Assembly (NCBI GenBank): GCA_902385655.1 | Contig: CABMGO010000003.1 | Location: forward strand, 176,456-240,455 | Direction of reading: 5' to 3' | Source: an uncultured archaeon | GTDB taxonomy: Archaea > Nanobdellota > Nanobdellia > Pacearchaeales > GW2011-AR1 | Length of the DNA stretch: 64,000 bases | Part shown: piece by piece, positions 24,993 through 33,381 of the stretch | How positions within the stretch are numbered: position 1 is the first letter of the stretch | Layout: each line of letters opens with the position of its first letter | Translations under genes and position numbers: made by a program | The notes under the pieces: generated by a model | Databases searched by the model: none | What the model was told of the DNA's origin: nothing | What the model saw: the letters and a program-made list of their open reading frames with translations, nothing else

Positions 24993-25667
24993 ATGGGTCC
25001 ACCAATGTTTGAAGGTATGATGGGAAATGGTTTTGGCTTAGAAGTGCTTTACTCATTTGTAATAATATTAGTTAGTTTAATGATTTATTTTTCAACCAAG
25101 GAATTGTACGAGTTAAGCTCTTATAAAGGGATAAAATATTTCAGACTTTCATTTTTGTTTTTTGCGATAGCTTACTTCGTTAGGTCCTTTATTAAGTTTG
25201 TAATGTTTTACTTTAGTTTGGGAGATGTAAGAAGCTTCCACCAAGATATTTTCTTTGGTTTGATAACATTGGCCTTATTTTCTTATTTCAGTTCGATGGC
25301 AATATTTTATTTAGTGGAAAGTGTGCTTTACAAAAAGTTCAACGGAAAAATGCTTTATGTTTTCCATGTAGTTGCAATAATTATTGCTTTTTCAGTTTTA
25401 TTTTTTATTAGTCCTAGAGTGATATTAACAATAAATGTTTTGCTTCTTGCTTCAGTTTTCACTGCATATTATTTTTCTAGAAAAGAGAAAGGTAAAAATA
25501 GTCTTTCAGTAATTTATGGCTTGCTTGCATTATTTTTCACAGCTAATTTCATTGATACTATCCTTCCAGATTTATTTAGAGGGCTTCAGCTATGGATTTA
25601 TCTAGTTTCGATTTCGATCTTCCTGACAATATTATACAAGGTACTTAGAAAGGTAGGCGCAAGTTAA
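24993..25667 (+). CDS. Hypothetical multi-spanning membrane protein
   Basis: A 224-aa protein with seven hydrophobic segments separated by short basic loops (SYKGIKYFRLS; YFSRKEKGKNS), resembling sensor-type seven-helix membrane domains but without a signalling module. It is directly followed, with no gap, by a winged-helix protein at 25668, so the pair may form a membrane sensor and regulator. Transcribed divergently from the ABC exporter, with ATTTATAAGCG as a TATA candidate. Confidence 0.6.
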   Translation: MGPPMFEGMMGNGFGLEVLYSFVIILVSLMIYFSTKELYELSSYKGIKYFRLSFLFFAIAYFVRSFIKFVMFYFSLGDVRSFHQDIFFGLITLALFSYFSSMAIFYLVESVLYKKFNGKMLYVFHVVAIIIAFSVLFFISPRVILTINVLLLASVFTAYYFSRKEKGKNSLSVIYGLLALFFTANFIDTILPDLFRGLQLWIYLVSISIFLTILYKVLRKVGAS

Positions 25668-25937
25668 ATGGCAAAGAGAGGGAGATTAGAAATAATTCGA
25701 GATCTTCTTTTAATTCTTAGAGAAAACCATTTTGGTATAAAGTTTACTCCGCTTCTTAGAAAAACTAATTTATCTTCTGCAAGATTTTCAGAATATTTCG
25801 AGGAAATTAAGTCGAAGGATTTTATTGAAGAAAAGATCATGGAAGATCAGAAACGTTATTTCATAACAGATAAAGGACAAAGATTTTTAGAAAAGTATCA
25901 AACAATTTCAGATTTTATTAGCGAGTTTGAACTTTAG
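25668..25937 (+). CDS. Winged-helix DNA-binding protein (HTH_45-like)
   Basis: An 89-aa single-domain protein: KRGRLEIIRDLLLILREN, recognition-helix region TNLSSARFSEYFEEIKSK and wing RYFITDKGQRFLEKY. This is the typical small archaeal winged helix of the HTH_45 type. Its ATG begins right after the stop of the membrane-protein gene, implying a joint role, perhaps in controlling the neighbouring exporter. Confidence 0.8.
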   Translation: MAKRGRLEIIRDLLLILRENHFGIKFTPLLRKTNLSSARFSEYFEEIKSKDFIEEKIMEDQKRYFITDKGQRFLEKYQTISDFISEFEL

Positions 25938-25951
25938 TTGTTGCAAGAAAT

Positions 25952-26617
25952 TTAGCCAGAGCTTTTTGCTTCATATTTTCTAGCGTAAAATTCTTCTAAT
26001 CTGTCCATTATTGTTCCAATACAACCAGAACATTCTCCTGCTCGCATCATATTTACATCAAAACTATCAAAATACTCTTTGTGTTCATTAAGTGCTTCTT
26101 GAAGTGTGCTTCCAGAAAGTATTGCGTCGCGCATAGAAGTAAGAGCGCTAGCTGGAACATAGCTCGGTGTTTTTGACTCGGCCATATCTTTTAAGATTCT
26201 TACTACGCAAGAACCCGAGTCTAATGCTCTTCCAATATCGCCAAAAAACTTTCCTTTTGCTGCGTAAGTGTCCAATTCTTTTTTGTCTGCTTTTGGTTCT
26301 CTAACAGGATTTTGAGCAAGGTCTTGTTTCACTAAGTCTCTGCATTGAAATAAATAACTAGGTAATTCCCCGTCTTCCTCGCCTCTCAAGACTAGTGGAA
26401 CTATGCCTGGATGAAATGAGCTAGAATATTTATCAAAAACATCTCTTACAGACTCTCCGGATTTAATGACGTCATGCATATACTGTATTTCTTCAGTATA
26501 ACTTGGAAAACATTCTCCTAAAATTCTTAAAGATTGAAGGATTGGAACTCCGCCCATTAATTCCACACCGAGAGTGTCCCACATCATCATTTCTTCAAGC
26601 GAATTTTTTCCAGTCAT
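25952..26617 (-). CDS. Soluble protein built from two GspF-like domains
   Basis: A 221-aa protein without transmembrane segments, made of two copies of the cytoplasmic T2SSF helical domain. Repeat 1 is about residues 5-90 (GVPILQSLRILGE and GEEDGELPSYL); repeat 2 is about residues 120-215 (GSCVVRILKDMAE and AGECSGCIGTIMDRLEEFY). GspF/PilC/TadC proteins normally carry membrane helices as the platform of type II secretion or type IV pilus systems. Here only the cytoplasmic parts remain. It could be an adaptor for the pilus-like system suggested by the prepilin-type proteins at 53-60 kb. Confidence 0.7.
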   Translation of the reverse strand: MTGKNSLEEMMMWDTLGVELMGGVPILQSLRILGECFPSYTEEIQYMHDVIKSGESVRDVFDKYSSSFHPGIVPLVLRGEEDGELPSYLFQCRDLVKQDLAQNPVREPKADKKELDTYAAKGKFFGDIGRALDSGSCVVRILKDMAESKTPSYVPASALTSMRDAILSGSTLQEALNEHKEYFDSFDVNMMRAGECSGCIGTIMDRLEEFYARKYEAKSSG

Positions 26618-26671
26618 TTTGTATCTAGCGAGCTGAGATTTATAAGGATTATGTTATATGAGTATATATTT

Positions 26672-26685
26672 AACACTTGTCCTGC
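26672..26685 (-). repeat. Short R-type fragment
   Basis: AACACTTGTCCTGC is identical to the end of R copy 3 (plus strand 38889-38902). Only this end is present. It lies in the divergent gap before the NAC gene. Confidence 0.4.
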
Positions 26686-26720
26686 GGAAACCTTAAAAAC
26701 TGGCGTTATTATAAAAAATC

Positions 26721-27050
26721 ATGTTCGGAAATATAAATCCAAAGCAATTGCAAGGCATGATGAAGAAAATGGGTATTGCTAATAGTGAGATCAATGCCGA
26801 GAGAGTTATAATTGAATGTGCAGATAAAAATATAATTATTGAAAATCCTTCTGTTCAAAGAATATCTATGCAAGGAAATATTTCTTATCAAATTTCTGGA
26901 GATGAAACTGAAGAAGAAAAATCAAGTTTTAGTGAAGAAGATATAAAGATGGTAATGGAAAAAACTGGAAAATCAAAGAAAGAAGTAGTTGAATTTCTGG
27001 AAAAGAATGAAGGTGATATCGCTGCGGCGATTATGGAATTGAAAGAATAA
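26721..27050 (+). CDS. Archaeal nascent polypeptide-associated complex protein (NAC)
   Basis: A 109-aa protein with an N-terminal MFGNINPKQLQGMMKKMGI, a NAC beta-barrel (residues about 20-60, RVIIECADKNIIIENPSVQR) and a C-terminal UBA domain (EEDIKMVMEKTGKSKKEVVE). Archaeal NAC is a ribosome-associated homodimer at the exit tunnel. Length and architecture are normal. It heads a plus-strand run with two helical proteins and MinD. Confidence 0.95.
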   Translation: MFGNINPKQLQGMMKKMGIANSEINAERVIIECADKNIIIENPSVQRISMQGNISYQISGDETEEEKSSFSEEDIKMVMEKTGKSKKEVVEFLEKNEGDIAAAIMELKE

Positions 27051-27055
27051 TAATC

Positions 27056-27517
27056 ATGCAATCACCTCAAAGTTGGGAACAACATATTAATGAATCTAAG
27101 ACTTACTTTAAGAACGCAAATCATCTTGCTTATGTAAGTTTGACACTTTTGAAGGAAAATAGACTTTTAATAAAAATTTTACTCGATTTGCATAAGTCTG
27201 CAGTGAGTTTGATTAAAGCATATTTAGAATATTCCGCAAAAACAGATAAGATTGCACTCTCGAAAGATCCTCATAAGAATTTGACAATTTTTATAGAGAA
27301 AATAGCTCCAAACTACTTGAAAAAAGAACAAATTGATGATTTAGTTAGGATACTTAAGTTGGCTAGACAGCATAAAGATGCGCCGCTTGAGTTTGTTAAG
27401 AGGGATAAATTCGTGATTTTTAACAATGGAAACTATGAAATTATCACTGCTGAAAGTATAAAACATTTGATTTATAGCCTAAACCAAGCAATTTCTGCAT
27501 TTCCGACAAAACAATAA
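27056..27517 (+). CDS. Hypothetical helical protein, paralogue of the next gene
   Basis: A 153-aa all-helical protein; NANHLAYVSLTLLKENRLLI resembles ADHLLYVSMKYTKTCDVI of the following gene at the same position, so the two are probably paralogues. HEPN-like or four-helix bundle folds are possible. Five bases after NAC and upstream of minD; a MinD partner role is suggested only by position. Confidence 0.6.
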   Translation: MQSPQSWEQHINESKTYFKNANHLAYVSLTLLKENRLLIKILLDLHKSAVSLIKAYLEYSAKTDKIALSKDPHKNLTIFIEKIAPNYLKKEQIDDLVRILKLARQHKDAPLEFVKRDKFVIFNNGNYEIITAESIKHLIYSLNQAISAFPTKQ

Positions 27518-27572
27518 ATATAAATACTACTATAGCTTGGTAAATTTTACGTAAAATCATCTAGATAGAATT

Positions 27573-28016
27573 ATGTTAACCGAAATACTTAAAGAAAAAA
27601 CTAGCGCCGACCATCTGCTCTATGTGAGCATGAAATACACGAAGACCTGTGATGTTATTCTTAATTTGATTGCCAGATGGAAAAGCATGATGGAAATTTC
27701 TTTCGATGCTATGCTTGATAGGGCAAAGGAAGAAAAAATTATTCCGGCTTTACCGACAAATCCAAAACAAAAAATTGAATACATGAGACAGTATTTTAAA
27801 AAACAAAAAGCTACACAAGAGGCACTTGCATTGTACATTTTTTTTAAGAGAGTTCCTGAATTACAAAAAACGAGAGAGGGCGAGTTCAGAAAAAATGTTT
27901 GTCTAAAAGTTATCGAACCTGGAAAAACCACCGAGATAAATTTAGAAAAACTTAAGGAATATTCTGAGATACTCGAAAGATTTATAAGCGAAGTTAAGCT
28001 CTTTTTGCATAGTTAA
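27573..28016 (+). CDS. Hypothetical helical protein, paralogue of the previous gene
   Basis: A 147-aa helical protein (SADHLLYVSMKYTKTCDVIL; a basic middle KIEYMRQYFKKQKATQEALA). It shares its N-terminal helix pattern with 27056-27517. The stop lies 1 base before the minD ATG, strong evidence of cotranslation with MinD. Confidence 0.65.
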   Translation: MLTEILKEKTSADHLLYVSMKYTKTCDVILNLIARWKSMMEISFDAMLDRAKEEKIIPALPTNPKQKIEYMRQYFKKQKATQEALALYIFFKRVPELQKTREGEFRKNVCLKVIEPGKTTEINLEKLKEYSEILERFISEVKLFLHS

Positions 28017-28017
28017 C

Positions 28018-28794
28018 ATGGGACGAGTAATCGCTGTTATCTCGGGAAAAGGCGGAGTTGGAAAGACCACAACCGCAATAAATCTTGGTGCAGCTTTAAA
28101 CAAATTAGAGAAAGAGGTTGTAGTTGTCGACGTCAATCTTAATACTCCAAATGTTGGAATCCATCTTGGTGCACCAATTGTTCCAGTAACATTAAATCAC
28201 GTTCTAAAAGGAAAAGCAGACATAGAAGAAGCAATTTATGAGCATTCGTCTGGTACAAAAATCGTTCCTTCGTCACTTTCTATAAAAGAAATTACAAAAT
28301 TCAACACAAAAAAGATACCAGCAGTTATAAAAGAGTTAAAAGCTCTTGCAGATTTTGTTATTTTAGATTCTGCAGCAGGTTTTTCTGAAGAAGCTATGGC
28401 TACAATTGAAGCAGGCGATGAAATTATTGTTGTTACAAATCCTGAAATGCCTTCAGTTACAGATTCTCTTAAGGCTGTGAAAGTTGCTAGAGAAATGGGT
28501 AAGGAAGTAAAAGGAATTGTTGTAACAAAATATAGAGGTGAATCTTATGAGATGCCATTATCTTCAATCAAATCAATGCTTGAGGCGCCAATCATCGGGG
28601 TTATTCCTGAAGATAAAGCAGTTAAAGAAGCATTAAACAAAAGAGACGCAGTTGTTCATACAAATCCAAGAAGCAAGGTTTCTAAAAAATATAATGAGAT
28701 TGCTTTGAAGATTTTAGGTCCAAATGGTGCTCCGAAAGAAGAAAAGAAAGATGGAATATTTTCTAAGTTGATGAGTTTAGTTGGAGAAGATTAA
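28018..28794 (+). CDS. minD: MinD/ParA-family ATPase
   Basis: A 258-aa deviant Walker A ATPase: SGKGGVGKTT (residues 9-18), DVNLNTPNVGIHLG as Walker A', and FVILDSAAGF as Walker B. The C-terminal segment (GIFSKLMSLVGED) could be an amphipathic membrane-targeting helix as in bacterial MinD. Archaeal MinD paralogues position division or surface structures. The gene directly follows two helical proteins that may be its partners. Confidence 0.9.
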   Translation: MGRVIAVISGKGGVGKTTTAINLGAALNKLEKEVVVVDVNLNTPNVGIHLGAPIVPVTLNHVLKGKADIEEAIYEHSSGTKIVPSSLSIKEITKFNTKKIPAVIKELKALADFVILDSAAGFSEEAMATIEAGDEIIVVTNPEMPSVTDSLKAVKVAREMGKEVKGIVVTKYRGESYEMPLSSIKSMLEAPIIGVIPEDKAVKEALNKRDAVVHTNPRSKVSKKYNEIALKILGPNGAPKEEKKDGIFSKLMSLVGED

Positions 28795-28883
28795 AGATTA
28801 AATTATTTTTGGATTTGTTTTTAAAGAAATGGGTAATTTAGGATATAAATAAAGTTTTTATATTAGGTAAGATTCTATAAATC

Positions 28884-29363
28884 ATGGCCGAAATATCTCA
28901 AATTCTTTTATATGTAATTATTTGCGAAGCTGCAGGACTTATTGGAGGAATTTTTACTTCAAGGAGTATTCCTTCTTGGTATAAAAAACTCAAAAAACCT
29001 AAGATAAATCCTCCTAGTTGGATTTTTGGACCTGTCTGGACAATACTTTATGCACTAATGGGAGTTTCAATCGCAATTGTTCTCTCAATTAACTCAGGAT
29101 TTTTTATCGCTCAAAAATTCGGCATTATGCTTTTCTGGACACAGCTAGGTCTTAATATTCTTTGGAGTATAATTTTCTTTGGAATGAAAAAGCCAGGATT
29201 AGCATTTTTAGAAATTATTCTTCTCTGGATTGCAATCGTGGCAACAATATATGAATTCTTTTTTGTTTCATCAACTGCTGCAGGGTTGCTTGTTCCTTAT
29301 CTTTTATGGGTAAGCTTTGCATCAGTTCTTAACTTTTTAATTTGGAGATTGAATAGGAAATAA
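28884..29363 (+). CDS. tspO: TspO/MBR family membrane protein
   Basis: A 159-aa protein with five transmembrane helices and the TspO core: SIPSWYKKLKKPKINPPSWI then FGPVWTILYALMG, and late motifs LGLNILWSIIFF and LLWIAIVATIY. TspO binds porphyrins and related tetrapyrroles. Length is normal. No tetrapyrrole enzymes are nearby, so the ligand is open. Confidence 0.93.
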   Translation: MAEISQILLYVIICEAAGLIGGIFTSRSIPSWYKKLKKPKINPPSWIFGPVWTILYALMGVSIAIVLSINSGFFIAQKFGIMLFWTQLGLNILWSIIFFGMKKPGLAFLEIILLWIAIVATIYEFFFVSSTAAGLLVPYLLWVSFASVLNFLIWRLNRK

Positions 29364-29364
29364 T

Positions 29365-30021
29365 CTACTTCATCCTAGCAACACATTTTTCTAAAAGCAT
29401 ATCGAAATCTTTGTTTTTGCTCCACTCGAAAGAGATAAACTCCCTTAATTCTTTATGAACTTCATAGCCATCATCAAAACCAAATAAAAGATCTTTGAAT
29501 TCTAAATTAAGAAGTACTGTCAAGGCCTCTCTAAGATCGTGCGTCTTTTCTGTACCTATCTTTTTCTCAATATCTGCAAAATAATAATCATGAAAATGAA
29601 TGTGTAGCAATTCGTGACCTAATGACGACATTGCCTTCGGCAATGAATAAAAAACTGAAACCATAAACCACCTTTCTTTGTAATTGTAAGGACAGATTCC
29701 GATGCTAGTTGTATAGGCTTTGAAATTCCCCCTAAGTTCTTTTCCAGTTAATTTTTTCAATCTGATAAAAAAATCCTTTTCCACTTTTTTCCAAGATTTT
29801 CCTAAAGCATTATTGAAATTGTCAATTAAACCAGAATCGTATAATTTCTTATTTAAATTTCTCAAAGCAATTTCTGCATCTTCCAAAGTTTTATCTTTCG
29901 AAGCATTAATTATCGATTGAGAAATATTTACCTTTCCAAATCTCCTAAACTTATTGTTTACCTTACTCCAAATATTCCAAGCATCTTTCTCCTTATCAAA
30001 TAAAAATTTCAATCTACCCAT
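29365..30021 (-). CDS. Putative zinc-metalloprotease-like protein
   Basis: A 218-aa protein with a zincin motif SLGHELLHIHFHDYYF (about residues 128-143; HELLH plus a further histidine). The flanks are mostly helical, and it has no signal peptide or membrane helix. No named family recognised. It converges on tspO with 1 base between stops. A catalytic role is inferred from the motif only. Confidence 0.55.
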   Translation of the reverse strand: MGRLKFLFDKEKDAWNIWSKVNNKFRRFGKVNISQSIINASKDKTLEDAEIALRNLNKKLYDSGLIDNFNNALGKSWKKVEKDFFIRLKKLTGKELRGNFKAYTTSIGICPYNYKERWFMVSVFYSLPKAMSSLGHELLHIHFHDYYFADIEKKIGTEKTHDLREALTVLLNLEFKDLLFGFDDGYEVHKELREFISFEWSKNKDFDMLLEKCVARMK

Positions 30022-30043
30022 ATATGATTAGAGATTTTATAAT

Positions 30044-30586
30044 TTATATAATGCTCGCTTTCAAAATTGTAACATTCTGTAAAGGCCTGTCTTGAGAATT
30101 TGTTTGGACTTTTGCTATTTTGTCTACAACGTCCATGCCTTCTACGACTTCACCGAAAACTGGATGTTTTCCGTCTAGAAAATTATTATTTACAAGATTT
30201 ATGAAGAACTGACTGCTTCCAGTATTTGGACCAGCGTTCGCCATTGCAATTGTTCCTCTGTTGTTCTTTTGAACTCCGTTAAATTCATCTTTGATCATAG
30301 GAATTCTTCTGTCACCATAACCTGTTCCAGTTGGATCTCCGCCTTGAATCATGAAACCATCAATAATTCTGTGGAAAATTGTCCCGTCGTAAGTTCCTTT
30401 CTTTACAAGATTTTCAAAATTTCCAGAAGTTATAGGCATATCTTCTCTGAGTTGAATTACAATTGTTCCGTAATTTGTTTCTAAAGAAACTTTTGTTGGT
30501 TGATTTGTGTTTACCATGAATATTGCTCCTATTATTAAAACTAAAACAATTCCTGCAGTTATAAATATTGTTTTTTTATTTAACAT
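30044..30586 (-). CDS. Cyclophilin-type peptidyl-prolyl isomerase, membrane-anchored
   Basis: A 180-aa protein. An N-terminal helix (residues 5-24) anchors it outside the membrane; the cyclophilin domain follows (FHRIIDGFMIQGGDPTGTG, GTIAMANAGPNTGSSQFFI, HPVFGEVVEGMDVVDKI). The catalytic Arg (FHRI) and QFFI are present. It accelerates proline isomerisation in exported proteins. Its start overlaps the DUF475 gene by 11 bases. Confidence 0.95.
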   Translation of the reverse strand: MLNKKTIFITAGIVLVLIIGAIFMVNTNQPTKVSLETNYGTIVIQLREDMPITSGNFENLVKKGTYDGTIFHRIIDGFMIQGGDPTGTGYGDRRIPMIKDEFNGVQKNNRGTIAMANAGPNTGSSQFFINLVNNNFLDGKHPVFGEVVEGMDVVDKIAKVQTNSQDRPLQNVTILKASII

Positions 30587-31508
30587 GAAGGAGTTTGTCT
30601 AGTTTTATTTTTCTATGAGATTTATAGAAGAAATATCCTACAATTGCAAAAGTTACTATTGGAGAAACCCATTCTGGAACGTGTCCGCCGAATGCATCGT
30701 AAGTCATTATAATTCCTAAAAAGAAAATAGAATACATCGCACCGTTTTTCAAGTAAACATAATCTTTAATTTTGTCTACACCTGCGACAGTTAATCTTTG
30801 AACTACAATTGCTCCGATTCCATTTCCTAAGAAAATAAGTGGAACTGAAAGAGTGAATGCAAAAGCTCCGAGAACGCTGTCAATAGAGAAAGTAGCGTCG
30901 ATAACCATCAAGAACATTATTTTACTTAAATCAGAAAGCGTTCTCTTTTTCAAATCTTTTTCCTGTTCTTCAGCATTTGCCTTGAATCCATGAGTTATAA
31001 AAAATGCGGTTGATCCTAAAACTGCTGCAAATGCAAGCATAGAATTGAGTTTAAGGGCGTTCCAAACAATTATAGATAGTAATACTGAGACTACTGCAAA
31101 AAACCAAACTGCTTGTCTATGAATAAATCTTTCTCCAATCAAACCATATTCTTTAGGTTCTACAAACCACCAGTGCAAAAATAAAAATAAAAGATAAACC
31201 CCACCACCAATAAGAAGTAAAGGAGCAGAAGCTTCAACAGCGAGTTTTACTCCTTCATTTGCACTAAAACTTGCGATGAGTGCATTCCATGGCCCGATGG
31301 TTGGACTTGTGGACCAGACAATTAACCAAGGAAGTAAACCTCTAACAACAAAAACTCCGACGATTATTCCCCAAAATAAAAACCATTTACGATAATCTTT
31401 TTTTACAGTCCTCAAAACATCCGCATTTATTATTGCGTTATCTACGCTTGTGATTATTTCAAATAAAGTCAAACCCAGAACAATGAAAATGATAGATACG
31501 AAATCCAT
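30576..31508 (-). CDS. DUF475/TerC-superfamily membrane protein
   Basis: A 310-aa protein with about eight transmembrane helices. Its repeated acidic motifs FEIITSVDNAIINADV (helix 1) and VIDATFSIDSVLGAFA are characteristic of the TerC/DUF475 superfamily, thought to move metal ions such as Mn. It overlaps the cyclophilin gene and is divergent from the antiporter. Confidence 0.88.
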   Translation of the reverse strand: MDFVSIIFIVLGLTLFEIITSVDNAIINADVLRTVKKDYRKWFLFWGIIVGVFVVRGLLPWLIVWSTSPTIGPWNALIASFSANEGVKLAVEASAPLLLIGGGVYLLFLFLHWWFVEPKEYGLIGERFIHRQAVWFFAVVSVLLSIIVWNALKLNSMLAFAAVLGSTAFFITHGFKANAEEQEKDLKKRTLSDLSKIMFLMVIDATFSIDSVLGAFAFTLSVPLIFLGNGIGAIVVQRLTVAGVDKIKDYVYLKNGAMYSIFFLGIIMTYDAFGGHVPEWVSPIVTFAIVGYFFYKSHRKIKLDKLLHVK

Positions 31509-31576
31509 GAAAGACTAAATAAAAATATATTTTTAAATCTTCTGCGAAACTTTAAAAACTAAAAAGAATATTCATT

Positions 31577-33349
31577 TTGATGAGTGTGATAGCTAGTTTT
31601 GTTCTCGGAATAGGTGTTGCGATAGCATTTGTTGCAAAATATCTTTCATCACATGTTTCTTCTAGCGAATTACTATTGGTAGAACTTGGTGCAATAATTA
31701 TCATGGCTGCGATTTTTGCACTTTTTGCTAGACTGATTAAACAACCACCCATTCTTGCGTACGTAATTGCAGGATTTATTATAGGTCCGGCTGCATTTGC
31801 ATTAGTAAAGGATATTGAGATAATCAAATCTTTTTCTGAAATAGGAATTGCATTCTTACTTTTTATTGCGGGTCTGGAAATTTCTTTCAAAAAGTTAAAG
31901 CAAGTAAATATAAAGAAAATTATACTGATCACCACATTACAAGTTTTCCTAGTTTTTTTCATAACTCTTTTATTGGTCAAATATATCAAGCTTGATTTGC
32001 GGCAAGGAGTTTACATTAGTACTGCACTTGCATTTGGATCAACAATGGTCGTCGTTAAACTTTTGTCAGACAAGGGAGAGCTGGTTACAATGCATGGAAG
32101 AATTGTTCTCGGAATATTACTTCTTCAAGATTTATTTGCAATTTTAGCAGTTGTTCTTTTAACTTCCGAAAAATTGTCTATTATGGTTCTTGCTTTTGCT
32201 TTATTGAAATTAGTCTCTATGGTTCTAATAGCTTATCTTCTTCAAAGATTTTTGTTCAGAATAATTTTTAAGAATGCTACTGAATCTCCCCATTCAAAAG
32301 AACTTTTGCTTCTTTCTTCGTTGGCAGTGTTATTTGCCTTTGTTATGATTGCTATTTCGCTCGAGCTTTCAATTGCTATTGGAGCATTTATTGCAGGAGT
32401 TTCTTTAGCGAACTTGCCATTTAGAGTCGAATTAGAATCGAGAGTAGGACCGTTAAGAGATTTCTTCTCAATATTATTTTTCGTTGCATTGGGAATGCAA
32501 ATTACTTTGGGAGGATTAGACAATGAATTTCCCCTTTTCTTATTCTTAATAGTCGGTGCATTCATCTTGAAACCACTAATAACTTTCCTTTTATTGAGAA
32601 CTAGCGGATACAGACAGAGGACTGCTTTTGTTAGCTCGCTTGCGCTTGCACAACTTTCTGAATTTTCTATTATCGTCGGGGTTCTTGGATTTGATTTGGG
32701 CATTCTTTCTCAGTCGATATTGTCTATGATAATTTTAACTACAATTATCACGATGTCATTAACTGTATTCTTTGTAGATTACGAAGATAAATTTTATAGA
32801 GTATTCAAATGGCCATTGAGTTTGTTGAGATTTATTCCAGTCAATGAAAACTTAGGATATAGAGACAAAGAGAAAAAAACGGTTTTATTGATCGGATGTG
32901 ATAGAATGGGGAGTATTATTCTTAGAGAGCTCATAAAGGAAAATAAGGGGGAAGTTTTAGTATTAGACTATAATCCCGAAGTAATTGCTAAGCTTAGAGA
33001 GAAAAGAATATCTTGTATTTATGGCGATGTAAAAAGTCCCGATTTATTGGAGAACTTGAATCTTGCAGAATTGAAAAAGGTAGTTTCTACAGTTCCAGAC
33101 TTGGACGATGGATTAGTTTTACTTGAGAAACTGCACAAGTATAATAAAAATATTCAGATAATCTTGACTGCTAAAAATATCAGCGATGCACTAGAATTAT
33201 ACGATCATGGTGCAGATTATGTGATGATCCCAAGATTTACTGCGGGAGAGGTTGTAAATAGTATTATGAGGAAGGATAAAGAAAGTTTGGAAAATATAAA
33301 GGCTAACCAGATAGCTAGAATAAAGAGCGCTAATAGTATCTTAAAATAA
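31577..33349 (+). CDS. CPA2-family Na+(K+)/H+ antiporter with TrkA-N domain
   Basis: A 590-aa protein: about 12 membrane helices (residues 1-410; PPILAYVIAGFIIGP and GIAFLLFIAGLEI are KefB-type motifs), then a cytoplasmic TrkA-N domain (VLLIGCDRMGSIIL from about 435, with a NAD-type glycine loop and an acidic VLDYNPEV strand). It exchanges a monovalent cation for protons, gated by a nucleotide. The ORF's first codon is TTG directly before an ATG; the ATG at 31580 is the better start. Confidence 0.93.
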   Translation: MMSVIASFVLGIGVAIAFVAKYLSSHVSSSELLLVELGAIIIMAAIFALFARLIKQPPILAYVIAGFIIGPAAFALVKDIEIIKSFSEIGIAFLLFIAGLEISFKKLKQVNIKKIILITTLQVFLVFFITLLLVKYIKLDLRQGVYISTALAFGSTMVVVKLLSDKGELVTMHGRIVLGILLLQDLFAILAVVLLTSEKLSIMVLAFALLKLVSMVLIAYLLQRFLFRIIFKNATESPHSKELLLLSSLAVLFAFVMIAISLELSIAIGAFIAGVSLANLPFRVELESRVGPLRDFFSILFFVALGMQITLGGLDNEFPLFLFLIVGAFILKPLITFLLLRTSGYRQRTAFVSSLALAQLSEFSIIVGVLGFDLGILSQSILSMIILTTIITMSLTVFFVDYEDKFYRVFKWPLSLLRFIPVNENLGYRDKEKKTVLLIGCDRMGSIILRELIKENKGEVLVLDYNPEVIAKLREKRISCIYGDVKSPDLLENLNLAELKKVVSTVPDLDDGLVLLEKLHKYNKNIQIILTAKNISDALELYDHGADYVMIPRFTAGEVVNSIMRKDKESLENIKANQIARIKSANSILK

Positions 33350-33381
33350 ACCTTTAAAAATCCTAAACACTTGCTAGAAAG

